Below are positions 9,992 to 19,175 of a stretch of DNA of 64,000 bases, in pieces. A program made the translations under genes and the position numbers. Under the pieces are notes generated by a model, which saw only the letters and a list, made by a program, of their open reading frames with translations, was not told where the DNA came from and did no database searches. The stretch covers positions 1 through 64,000 of the forward strand of contig CAIKVR010000356.1 in NCBI GenBank assembly GCA_903830915.1, read 5' to 3'. Every line of letters begins with the position of its first letter. Position 1 is the first letter of the stretch. This stretch comes from an uncultured Bacteroidales bacterium (GTDB lineage Bacteria; Bacteroidota; Bacteroidia; Bacteroidales; Paludibacteraceae).

Positions 9992-11035
9992 ATGGAGTTT
10001 TCAGCTCAACAAATTGCAGAATTTTTAGGAGGTGAAATTGAAGGCGATGCTTCAGTTAAGGTGAGTTATTTTTCTAAAATAGAAGAAGGCAAACCGGGTA
10101 CACTGAGTTTCCTTTCAAATCCAAAATACACCCAATATATCTATGAAAGTCAGGCAAGTATAATTCTTGTGAATAAGACTTTCAAGGCAGAAAAAGAGGT
10201 AGGTGCAACATTAATACGGGTTGATGATTCATATGCTTCGTTAGCTGTGTTACTATCGCTGGTAGATCAAATGAAGCCCAAGAAAACCGGAATATCTTCG
10301 CAAGCAGCGATTTCAGATTCCGCCATCATTGGTGAAAATGCTTACATTGCTCCGTTTGTATATATTGGTGAGCAAGTAAAAATCGGCAAAAATGTGAGGA
10401 TTTATGCGGGTTGCAGTATCGATGATGGGTCTCAAATAGGAGATAATGTTTGTCTATATGCCGGTGTGAAAATATATAACGATTGCTTGGTTGGAAATAA
10501 CTGCATACTTCATTCGGGTGTGGTTATTGGTTCCGATGGATTTGGATTTGCTCCCACAGAAGATGGTTCGTATAAAAAAATCCCTCAAATGGGTAATGTT
10601 GTATTGGAAGACGATGTAGAAATTGGCGCCAATACCACTGTCGACCGTGCCACGTTGGGTAGTACAATTATTCACAAGGGAGTGAAGCTGGATAATCTGG
10701 TTCAGATAGCACATAATGTAGAAGTGGGTGACAATACAGTTATTGCAGCGCAAACAGGCATTTCCGGCTCTACTAAACTGGGTAAACACTGTACAGTAGG
10801 TGGTCAGGCAGGCTTTGCCGGTCACATTCAAATGGCCGATGGCACGATAATTGGAGCGCAGGCAGGAGTTGGAGGTTCAATAAAAGAACCAAATCAGAGG
10901 ATACAAGGCTCACCGGCAATTTCGATGACTAAGTTTTATAAGTCAGCGGTAGTAATCCGCGATTTACCTGAAATACAGAAGTTGATTCATTCCATGCAAA
11001 AACGGATTGAAGAGCTTGAAAATAAACTCAAATAA
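9992..11035 (+). CDS. lpxD: UDP-3-O-(3-hydroxyacyl)glucosamine N-acyltransferase
   Basis: Left-handed beta-helix hexapeptide repeats; [81 protein letters not shown]. The track start at 9986 is a TTG; the ATG at 9992 is more likely. Confidence 0.95.
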   Translation: MEFSAQQIAEFLGGEIEGDASVKVSYFSKIEEGKPGTLSFLSNPKYTQYIYESQASIILVNKTFKAEKEVGATLIRVDDSYASLAVLLSLVDQMKPKKTGISSQAAISDSAIIGENAYIAPFVYIGEQVKIGKNVRIYAGCSIDDGSQIGDNVCLYAGVKIYNDCLVGNNCILHSGVVIGSDGFGFAPTEDGSYKKIPQMGNVVLEDDVEIGANTTVDRATLGSTIIHKGVKLDNLVQIAHNVEVGDNTVIAAQTGISGSTKLGKHCTVGGQAGFAGHIQMADGTIIGAQAGVGGSIKEPNQRIQGSPAISMTKFYKSAVVIRDLPEIQKLIHSMQKRIEELENKLK

Positions 11036-11097
11036 TATCATTTTTATTATATAAAAACCGGCAACCCACTGCGAAGGTTGACCGTAAAACGATTAGC

Positions 11098-12480
11098 ATG
11101 TCGAAACAACAAACTATTAAACAAGCATTCACGCTTTCAGGAAAAGGACTGCATACCGGACTTGAAATTAATCTGACTTTTAAACCGGCTTCCGAGAATC
11201 ATGGAATAAAAATAAAAAGAATTGACCTTGAAGGACAACCTGTAATGGATGCTGTGGCTGAGTATGTAACCGAAACCACCCGCGGAACAGTATTACAAAA
11301 AGGCGAAATGCAAATCAGCACCATCGAACATGTAATGTCGTCACTTTATGCGTTAGGTATTGATAATTGTTTACTGGAAGTAGACGCACCTGAATTTCCA
11401 ATTCTGGATGGAAGTGCAAAATATGTTGTTGAAGGCATACAAAAAACAGGAATTGAAGTACAAAGTGCAGATAAAGACTATTATATAGTTCGCAAAAAAA
11501 TAGAATACAGTATTCCTGAAACAGGAGCAAAAATAACCATAATTCCAGATGATACATTCAGTGTAGATGTTCATATTGGTTTCAATTCCAGCGTATTAGC
11601 CAATCAGTATGCTTCACTTTCATCGCTCGATAATTTTGTGGATCAGGTTTCAAGCGCCCGAACCTTTGTGTTTGTTCATGAACTTGAACCACTTATCAAA
11701 ATGAACCTGATAAAAGGCGGTGATTTGAAAAATGCCATTGTTATTTATGATCGCAAACTCGCTCAAGAGGATTTCGATAAACTTGCCGATTTATTACATC
11801 AACCTCATCTGGATGCCGATAAGTTAGGCTATTTAAACGGAGGTATTCACTTCTCAAATGAACCCGCTACTCATAAACTATTGGATATAATCGGTGATTT
11901 GGCTTTAATAGGCAAACCATTGAAAGGCAAAGTAATAGCCACATATCCGGGACACAAAATAAATACGGATGTAGCCAAACTAATTCGTAAAGAATTAAAA
12001 AAGCAAGAAGTTCAGGCCCCTATATATGACGATTCTATACCACCGGTGTTGGATGTTAATGCTATTCGTAAATTGTTGCCTCATCGCTGGCCATTTTTGA
12101 TGGTGGATAAAATCATCGAGATGCGTGAGAAAGTTATTGTCGGAGTGAAGAATGTGACTGTAAATGAAACTTTCTTCATGGGACATTTCCCTGATGAGCC
12201 TGTTATGCCGGGTGTTTTACTGGTAGAAGCTATGGCTCAAACTGGCGGTCTGCTTGTGTTAAATACTGTAGATGAACCGGAACGTTATTCCACCTATTTT
12301 TTGAAGATAGACAACGTTAAATTCCGCCAAAAAGTTGTTCCGGGCGATACGGTTATCTTTCACCTCGAAATGACCGAACCAATGCGCCGGGGTTGTGCAG
12401 TAATGAAAGGAACTGCTTTTGTAGGAGGAAAAATAGTTACTGAAGCCGAATTCATGGCACAAATTGTAAAAAACAAGTAA
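11098..12480 (+). CDS. lpxC/fabZ: Bifunctional UDP-3-O-acyl-GlcNAc deacetylase / 3-hydroxyacyl-ACP dehydratase (LpxC-FabZ fusion)
   Basis: N-terminal LpxC (KQAFTLSGKGLHTGLEINLTFKPA; STIEHVMSSLYALGIDNCLLEVDAPEFPILDGSA; HKLLDIIGDLALIG) joined to C-terminal FabZ (IRKLLPHRWPFLMVDKI; GHFPDEPVMPGVLLVEAMAQTGG). Confidence 0.95.
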   Translation: MSKQQTIKQAFTLSGKGLHTGLEINLTFKPASENHGIKIKRIDLEGQPVMDAVAEYVTETTRGTVLQKGEMQISTIEHVMSSLYALGIDNCLLEVDAPEFPILDGSAKYVVEGIQKTGIEVQSADKDYYIVRKKIEYSIPETGAKITIIPDDTFSVDVHIGFNSSVLANQYASLSSLDNFVDQVSSARTFVFVHELEPLIKMNLIKGGDLKNAIVIYDRKLAQEDFDKLADLLHQPHLDADKLGYLNGGIHFSNEPATHKLLDIIGDLALIGKPLKGKVIATYPGHKINTDVAKLIRKELKKQEVQAPIYDDSIPPVLDVNAIRKLLPHRWPFLMVDKIIEMREKVIVGVKNVTVNETFFMGHFPDEPVMPGVLLVEAMAQTGGLLVLNTVDEPERYSTYFLKIDNVKFRQKVVPGDTVIFHLEMTEPMRRGCAVMKGTAFVGGKIVTEAEFMAQIVKNK

Positions 12481-12482
12481 GT

Positions 12483-12590
12483 AGCCCATAAATCCCCCAA
12501 GAAGGGACTTAATTAAAAATATCCGAATCTATTTTAAATTAATTTTGATAAATCCTTGCTCTTTATTCCCACTTCGGAAGTTAGGGGCTT
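12483..12590. repeat. Inverted interspersed element, copy A (degenerate)
   Basis: Arms agcccataaatcccccaagaagggactt (12483-12510) and cccacttcggaagttaggggctt (12568-12590, inverted). Same architecture as the element at 55243-55343. Confidence 0.6.
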
Positions 12591-12603
12591 AAAAATAATA
12601 ACA

Positions 12604-13383
12604 ATGAAACAACCGTTAGCATACATTCACCCCGACGCTAAAATTGCCTCAACCGTTGTGGTTGAACCTTTTGTAACTATCGACCGTAACGTTGTTATCG
12701 GTGAAGGATCTCAAATTGGTTCTAATGTTACGATTATGGAAGGTGTTCGTATCGGTAAAAACTGCAAAATTTTCCCGGGTGCGGTTATTGGTGCGGTTCC
12801 ACAGGATTTAAAATTTAAGGGTGAAGACTCACTGGTAATTATTGGTGACAATACCACAATACGTGAATTTGTTACTGTAAACCGCGGAACAGCGGCAAAA
12901 GGTAAAACAGTGATTGGCGATAACTGTCTGTTGATGGCTTATTGTCATGTGGCTCACGACTGTATTATTGGTAATAATGTAATCATGTCCAACGCTACTC
13001 AACTTGCCGGAGAAGTGGAAATTGACGATTTTGCCATTATTGGTGGAGGTTCTTTGGTTCATCAATTTACCCGAATTGGTTCACACGTGATGATTCAGGG
13101 TGGTTCTAAAATAGGTAAAGACGTTCCTCCGTTTATTACAGCAGGCCGTGAACCGCTCTCGTATGCCGGAATTAATTCAATCGGACTTCGTCGTCGTGGC
13201 TTTACCAACGAGCAAATACGTGATATTCAGGATGTTTATCGCTACATTTTCCAATCGGGGATGAATACCGCACATGCTATTGAACGTATTCAGGCTGAAC
13301 TTCCAGCAACAAACGAACGCGATGAAATTCTGCTGTTTATCAAAAACTCACCACGCGGAATTATCAAAGGATATTTTGAATAA
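12604..13383 (+). CDS. lpxA: Acyl-ACP--UDP-N-acetylglucosamine O-acyltransferase
   Basis: MKQPLAYIHPDAKIASTVVVEPFVTIDRNVVIGEGSQIGSNVTIMEGVRIGKNC..; VNRGTAAKGKTVIGDNCLLMAYCHVAHDCIIGN; GINSIGLRRRGF. The track start at 12556 lies in the repeat element; the ATG at 12604 is preferred. Confidence 0.95.
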   Translation: MKQPLAYIHPDAKIASTVVVEPFVTIDRNVVIGEGSQIGSNVTIMEGVRIGKNCKIFPGAVIGAVPQDLKFKGEDSLVIIGDNTTIREFVTVNRGTAAKGKTVIGDNCLLMAYCHVAHDCIIGNNVIMSNATQLAGEVEIDDFAIIGGGSLVHQFTRIGSHVMIQGGSKIGKDVPPFITAGREPLSYAGINSIGLRRRGFTNEQIRDIQDVYRYIFQSGMNTAHAIERIQAELPATNERDEILLFIKNSPRGIIKGYFE

Positions 13384-13440
13384 CAAAAATCTTTAGTAGT
13401 TCGACAACGGAGAACACTTTAAAAGTTTTCACATATAACA

Positions 13441-13478
13441 AAACTCTCAAAGGTACTTTGTACTCTTTGAGGTTTTTT
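13441..13478 (+). terminator. Intrinsic terminator after lpxA
   Basis: CTCAAAGGTAC-ttt-GTACTCTTTGAG followed by GTTTTTT. Confidence 0.8.
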
Positions 13479-13490
13479 ATTTACATTCAA

Positions 13491-13521
13491 TTGTTCAATT
13501 CGCAAAATTCAACTATTTTTG
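13491..13521 (+). promoter_or_regulatory. Bacteroidetes-type promoter for glnS
   Basis: TTG (13491-13493), 20 bp, TATTTTTG (13514-13521); predicts a leader of about 90 nt before the ATG at 13617. Confidence 0.65.
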
Positions 13522-13554
13522 CGTTGAAACTGTAAAACAAAAAAGTTACTGAGA

Positions 13555-13583
13555 GCAAGGCCTATCATTGTATAGGTCTTTGC
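13555..13583 (+). promoter_or_regulatory. Stable hairpin in the predicted glnS leader
   Basis: GCAAGGCCTAT-cattgt-ATAGGTCTTTGC pairs over 11 bp with one G-U and one bulge. Confidence 0.5.
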
Positions 13584-13616
13584 TTGTAAAAAAGTAATAC
13601 ACAATTTATATCAAGT

Positions 13617-15305
13617 ATGGAAAATATTGATGAAGCACCAAAGAAAAGCCTGAATTTTATTGAGGCTTTTGTTGAACAGGATTTGAAAGATGGAAAAAAC
13701 GATGGAAGAATTCAGACCCGTTTCCCACCCGAACCAAATGGTTATCTGCACATTGGTCATGCTAAGGCTATTTGCCTTGACTTTGGTGTTGCACGTAATT
13801 ACGGAGGTGTCTGTAACCTGCGTTTCGATGATACCAACCCGGTAAAAGAAGATGTTGAATATGTTGATTCCATTCAGGAAGACATTCAATGGCTCGGCTA
13901 CAAGTGGAAAGATATTTATTATGCTTCCGATTATTTCCAGCAACTATGGGATTTGGCTGTAGATCTTATTAAACAGGGAAAAGCTTATATCGACGAACAA
14001 TCGGCTGAACTTATTGCCAAACAAAAAGGCACACCAACCGTTCCCGGTACTGAAAGTCCATACCGCAACCGCCCCATTGAAGAAAATTTGGAACTTTTCC
14101 ATAAAATGAATACAGGTGAAGTGGCCGAAGGTGCAATGATTCTGCGTGCCAAAATTGATATGGCTTCGTCAAACATGCATTTCCGCGACCCGATTATGTA
14201 TCGTGTGATTAACTCACACCCACATCATCGCACCGGTTGGACTTGGAAAGCATATCCGATGTACGATTATGCTCACGGCCAGTCCGATTATTTTGAAGGA
14301 GTGACCCATTCTCTTTGTACGCTCGAATTTGAAGTTCACCGCCCGCTTTACGATTGGTTTATCGATCAGTTTAAAGACAGCGATTACCGCCCACGTCAGA
14401 TTGAGTTCAACCGATTAAACCTGACTTACACGGTGATGAGCAAGCGCAAAATGCTTCAGCTGGTTCAGGAAGGGCTTGTAAGCGGTTGGGATGATCCTCG
14501 CATGCCGACAATTTGCGGTTTACGCCGACGTGGTTATTCTCCTGAAGCAATTCATAATTTCATTGATAAAATTGGTTATACGAAGTTTGAAGCACAAAAT
14601 GATATCGGATTGCTGGAATATTCAGTTCGGGAGAGTCTGAATAAAGCTGCAACACGTGTAAATGCTGTTCTTGATCCTGTGAAACTCATTATTACCAATT
14701 ACCCGGAAGGTCAGGTAGAAATGATGGAAACGGTGAATAATCCCGAAGATGAATCGGCGGGAACACGAGAAATCGCTTTCAGCAAAGAACTTTACATGGA
14801 ACGTGATGACTTTATGGAAGAAGCTCCGAAGAAGTTCTTCCGCATGACTCCCGGTCAGGAAGTTCGACTGAAAAGTGCCTATATTGTAAAATGTACCGGT
14901 TGCAAGAAGGATGCTGAAGGTAATATTGTAGAAGTTTATGCTGAATATGATTCGCAAACCAAAAGTCACATGCCCGAAGCTAACCGCAAGGTAAAAGGAA
15001 CACTTCACTGGGTATCGGCTTTGCACTGTCTGAATGCTGAAGTCCGACTATACGACCGCTTGTTCAGTGTTGAAAATCCATCAGCCGATGAGCGCGATTT
15101 CCGTGATTTGCTGAATCCGGATTCTTTGAAAGTACTTACAGATTGTAAGGTTGAAGCGTCTTTGAAAGATGCTAAATCATTGGATCACTTCCAGTTTCAA
15201 CGGATTGGTTATTTTAATGTGGATTTGGATTCAACGCCAGACAAGTTGATATTTAACCGTACAGTTTCGCTTAAAGACAGCTGGGCAAAAGAACAAGGTA
15301 GATAG
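13617..15305 (+). CDS. glnS: Glutaminyl-tRNA synthetase
   Basis: TRFPPEPNGYLHIGHAKAICLDFGVA; CNLRFDDTNPVKEDVEYVDSIQEDI; MSKRKMLQLV; DDPRMPTICGLRRRGYSPEAIHNF. Confidence 0.96.
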   Translation: MENIDEAPKKSLNFIEAFVEQDLKDGKNDGRIQTRFPPEPNGYLHIGHAKAICLDFGVARNYGGVCNLRFDDTNPVKEDVEYVDSIQEDIQWLGYKWKDIYYASDYFQQLWDLAVDLIKQGKAYIDEQSAELIAKQKGTPTVPGTESPYRNRPIEENLELFHKMNTGEVAEGAMILRAKIDMASSNMHFRDPIMYRVINSHPHHRTGWTWKAYPMYDYAHGQSDYFEGVTHSLCTLEFEVHRPLYDWFIDQFKDSDYRPRQIEFNRLNLTYTVMSKRKMLQLVQEGLVSGWDDPRMPTICGLRRRGYSPEAIHNFIDKIGYTKFEAQNDIGLLEYSVRESLNKAATRVNAVLDPVKLIITNYPEGQVEMMETVNNPEDESAGTREIAFSKELYMERDDFMEEAPKKFFRMTPGQEVRLKSAYIVKCTGCKKDAEGNIVEVYAEYDSQTKSHMPEANRKVKGTLHWVSALHCLNAEVRLYDRLFSVENPSADERDFRDLLNPDSLKVLTDCKVEASLKDAKSLDHFQFQRIGYFNVDLDSTPDKLIFNRTVSLKDSWAKEQGR

Positions 15306-15329
15306 AATATTTGCCAATAATAATTCTAG

Positions 15330-15365
15330 AAAAGCCGTTGCAAGTAAAATTGTAACGGCTTTTTA
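15330..15365. terminator. Bidirectional terminator between glnS and the S9 peptidase gene
   Basis: AAAAGCCGTT...AACGGCTTTTT, with A/T runs on both sides, between convergent genes. Confidence 0.8.
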
Positions 15366-15391
15366 GTGTTTTCTGACTTTTTTCGATAACA

Positions 15392-17767
15392 TTACTTCAG
15401 ATATTTCTCCAAAAACACATCCTGCTCCCAAAGCAGGTGAAGAATATTTTCGCGTGCCACATAAGCATGTTGTTCTTTGGGAAGTATGACCATTCGAGCA
15501 GGAGCACCGAGACCCGATAGAGCCTGAAAGTATCGCTCAGTTTGTAAAGTGAAGGTTCCGGGGTTATTGTCAGCTTCGCCGTGTACAAGCAAAATTGGCT
15601 TTTTCAACTTATCTGCATTCATAAATGGTGACATTTCATTATAAACCTCAGGTGCATCCCAATAGTTTCGCTGTTCACTCTGGAAACCAAATGGTGTTAG
15701 TGTGCGGTTATAGGCACCACTTCGGGCAATTCCGCAGGCAAATAAATCAGAATGTGTAAGCAGATTGGCTGTCATAAAAGCACCGTAGGAATGACCGCCA
15801 ACAGCCACTTTCGTGCGATTAATAAACCCCAACGAATCAACCGCATCGATTGCTGCTTTTGCATTTGATACCAATTGTTCAATAAAGTTATCGTTTGGTT
15901 CAGTTTCACCTTCGCCTATTATTGGGAAAGCTGCATCGTCAAGCACAGCATATCCACGAGTAACCCAATACACAAATGAACCGTAATACGGATAAGTGAA
16001 TTCATTTTGATTGGCAGAACTTTGTCCGGCACTGTTTTTATCCTTGTATTCAGCTGGATATGCCCAGATAAGTAGCGATAATTTTTGGGTTTTTCTTTCC
16101 CTGTCGTAACCCGCTGGCAGATAAAGTGTTCCCGAAAGTTCCACTCCATCAGCACGTTGGTATTTAATCACTTGCTTATATACGTTTTTTATAGTTTCAA
16201 ATGGATTGGGGAAACTTGTTATCTGAGTAACGGTATCTTTTTCTCGGAAATTTCGGAAATAATAATTAGGATATTCATTTTTTGACTGAATGCGAACCAA
16301 AGCCTGACCATTTCTATAACCCTCAATATCGAAAATTTCTTCCATTTTGTCAGTATAAAGCGACTGATAAAGGCGTTTTGTTTTCAACGTTTTCAGATTA
16401 AGCTCATCAATAAAAGGGAATTGTCCTTTTGCTGTATGCCCTTCACCTATTCTGAAAAGACAATCATCGGCTATAGCCAATGTGTATTTTCCATATTCAT
16501 TTTTCCATGTATCAAAATGTCCGGGGTCGGAATATATATCCTGAAAGTTACGGTCGTTGATAATTATCGGAGCATCATCCGGTATCGAAGGATTTATCAG
16601 GTAGGTTCTTTCATTTCGGGTATCGTACCATTCATCCTGAATCACAGCTATATCTTTATTTCCCCAAATAATATTCATAAACCGTTGAGTAGTTTTGGTC
16701 AGCAAGGTTGGATTTTCGTCAAACGGTGCTTTCCAAAGATAAACTGCATCGCGAAAATCGGCTTTTTTTTGTGGGTCACCACCATCCAGGGCTTCCACAT
16801 AAAATAAGGTTGCTGGTTCATCAAGTCGCCAGTTAAGCTGACGTTTCCCCTTCCTTACAGCCATAAAACCCTTAGGCAATACTTCCGAAAGTGGGACTTC
16901 GTTCACGGTTTTTGCTTCATTTGTTTTCAGATTGCTAACAACCGAAGTCATTGGAAATCGGTTTAACGGCACCACATACGAGAATGGTTTGTGTAACTTA
17001 GTTGTCAAAAGATAATTTCCATCCGGCGAAAAGGCTTCAAAACTATACATATCAGCCGGTTTGAATAATTCAGCTTTTCCGTTGAGGTCAACCATATAAA
17101 GTTCGGAAGTTGCCAATGTAACAAAATTCGCCTCATCGACTGCATTTTTGAGTAAATCGGGATACGTTCGATTTTGCGATTTGGAACCCTCACTGGTTGA
17201 GATTGTTGGACCGGTTGGAAGATTTATTTTGGAATCAATTAATAATGGACGGTCCTGGGGCAATAACCGAACCAGTAAAGCTTTACTGTTGCGATACCAG
17301 TTCAGCGGATTTCCCAGATTAGCATTAATCACAGCATCAGTTAATCGAATAGCTTGTGCCGTTGCAATATCCAACATCCAAAGTTCAACACCATAGTCAA
17401 CGGTATTTGTAAAAGCAACTTTTGTTTCATCGGGTGACCAGGTAATAAATGTAATTCGTGGATTGGCAGGCAATCCTTTTACCTGAATTTCAATCGTTTC
17501 AGAAACTTTTCTGACTTTCAGGTTGTTTACATAATTGATAGAAGATGAGATATTTGTTACCGGATTCACTCTTAATCCACCCATACTAATTTCCTGAACA
17601 TTCAGATCTTCAATCGATTTATAAGTTGGACTGTAAATCAGTAATAAAAACTCTTTGTGCGTATCGATTGAAACTTGTGGTGTCCGTTGATAATCGGCTA
17701 ATTGTAAAATAGAGTTAGGTGGCAATTGATAAGTCAGATTTTCCTGTGTATTTGTTGTTATGGACAT
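15392..17767 (-). CDS. S9-family (prolyl oligopeptidase-like) peptidase
   Basis: Beta-propeller-like N-terminal half (ITFITWSPDETKVAFTNTVDYGVELWMLDI) and alpha/beta hydrolase end: KVAVGGHSYGAFMTANLLTHSDLFACGIARSGAYNRTLTPFGFQ.E.R.YWDAPEVY..MSPF...KPILLVHGEADNNPGTF...EQHAY. Confidence 0.88.
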   Translation of the reverse strand: MSITTNTQENLTYQLPPNSILQLADYQRTPQVSIDTHKEFLLLIYSPTYKSIEDLNVQEISMGGLRVNPVTNISSSINYVNNLKVRKVSETIEIQVKGLPANPRITFITWSPDETKVAFTNTVDYGVELWMLDIATAQAIRLTDAVINANLGNPLNWYRNSKALLVRLLPQDRPLLIDSKINLPTGPTISTSEGSKSQNRTYPDLLKNAVDEANFVTLATSELYMVDLNGKAELFKPADMYSFEAFSPDGNYLLTTKLHKPFSYVVPLNRFPMTSVVSNLKTNEAKTVNEVPLSEVLPKGFMAVRKGKRQLNWRLDEPATLFYVEALDGGDPQKKADFRDAVYLWKAPFDENPTLLTKTTQRFMNIIWGNKDIAVIQDEWYDTRNERTYLINPSIPDDAPIIINDRNFQDIYSDPGHFDTWKNEYGKYTLAIADDCLFRIGEGHTAKGQFPFIDELNLKTLKTKRLYQSLYTDKMEEIFDIEGYRNGQALVRIQSKNEYPNYYFRNFREKDTVTQITSFPNPFETIKNVYKQVIKYQRADGVELSGTLYLPAGYDRERKTQKLSLLIWAYPAEYKDKNSAGQSSANQNEFTYPYYGSFVYWVTRGYAVLDDAAFPIIGEGETEPNDNFIEQLVSNAKAAIDAVDSLGFINRTKVAVGGHSYGAFMTANLLTHSDLFACGIARSGAYNRTLTPFGFQSEQRNYWDAPEVYNEMSPFMNADKLKKPILLVHGEADNNPGTFTLQTERYFQALSGLGAPARMVILPKEQHAYVARENILHLLWEQDVFLEKYLK

Positions 17768-18048
17768 ATTTTAAATGCTATTATCTGAGTTTAATTGTTC
17801 ATTAATGAACACAAGCTATTGCAAATGTACTCATTTTCATTTGATTTTTCTTAAAAAACCAGGTAATAAATAGTTTGAAAAATGGAAGAGTGCTTGTAAT
17901 TGTTTAATACACACTAAGGTGAGCGAATATTTATGCAGAAAATGCTTAAAAATATAAAAACACAAAAATATTCAAAAGTTATTCTTTAAATTTGCAAGAT
18001 TTTGCGCTTGAAAAAAAACCATTTCTGAAATCATTATTTATTCGTTAT

Positions 18049-19101
18049 ATGAAAAAACTATTTACTTTTCTACTTCTTTTACTTTCACTATTTTCACTTG
18101 CTACAGAGCCCAGTGGATATTATAATGCTGCGGTTGGAAAAACTGAAGCTGCTCTGAAAACTCAACTTTACACTATTATATCAACCGGAACTGCAAATGT
18201 TGGGTATGATGGATTATACAATGTTTATCCTACCAGTGACCTTACAGCCGATGGTAAAGTATGGGATATGTATTCAACCTGTACATGGACACATGGTGTG
18301 AAAAAGTGCGGTAATTATTCTGCCGTTTGCGACTGTTATAATCGTGAACACTCAATACCACAAAGTTGGTTTAATGAACAATCGCCTATGGTAAGTGATG
18401 CACATCACATATATCCTACTGATGGGAAAGTAAACGGTCAACGAAGTAACTATCCACATGGAGAGTGCAGTGGCGGAACAACACTCGCAGGTGGAAAAGG
18501 ACGTCTAGGAAGCTCTACATTTGCAGAATACAGCGGTACGGTGTTTGAACCGGATGATGAATACAAAGGTGATTTTGCACGTACCTATTTTTATTTTGCC
18601 ACCCGATATCAGAATATTATGACTTCATTTGTAGGAGGCCCTACATTTGATCATACTACTTATCCTTCATTAGCTACCTGGAGCATCGATTTATATTTAA
18701 AATGGAGTCGACAGGATCCGGTAAGCAAAAAAGAAATTGATAGAAACAATGCAATAGAAGTTTTCCAACACAACCGAAATCCGTTTATTGATCATCCCCA
18801 ACTTGCCGAATATATTTGGGGAAGCCATAAAGGCGAACCATGGTCGTTGAGTGCAGGGATTGACCCATTGAAAATAGAATTTACATTATCTCCAAATCCT
18901 GTACGCGATAATATTACCGTAAAATCTGATGAAATTAATCTACGCTATTCTATTTTCAATTTAAATGGTCAGACATTAATTGAAAATCAGTTGATTGCAA
19001 CTCAAACAATTTCTGTCAATCAACTAGAAAACGGAATATATCTGATTCAATTGAAGTCAGGAAACCGTAAAACAATCCAGAAATTTGTCGTCAGTAAATA
19101 A
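18049..19101 (+). CDS. Secreted endonuclease I family nuclease with T9SS sorting domain (copy 1)
   Basis: Signal peptide from the ATG at 18049 (MKKLFTFLLLLLSLFSLA); YNREHSIPQSWF...SDAHHIYPTDGKVNGQRSNYPHGE; C-terminal LSPNPVRDNITVKS...ENGIYLIQLKSGNRKTIQKFVVSK. Confidence 0.88.
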   Translation: MKKLFTFLLLLLSLFSLATEPSGYYNAAVGKTEAALKTQLYTIISTGTANVGYDGLYNVYPTSDLTADGKVWDMYSTCTWTHGVKKCGNYSAVCDCYNREHSIPQSWFNEQSPMVSDAHHIYPTDGKVNGQRSNYPHGECSGGTTLAGGKGRLGSSTFAEYSGTVFEPDDEYKGDFARTYFYFATRYQNIMTSFVGGPTFDHTTYPSLATWSIDLYLKWSRQDPVSKKEIDRNNAIEVFQHNRNPFIDHPQLAEYIWGSHKGEPWSLSAGIDPLKIEFTLSPNPVRDNITVKSDEINLRYSIFNLNGQTLIENQLIATQTISVNQLENGIYLIQLKSGNRKTIQKFVVSK

Positions 19102-19175
19102 AACTGATTAAATTTAATAATCACTTGGGGGATTTTTTCAAAGAAAATTTCAAATTTTCATTTTCACACTATCTT

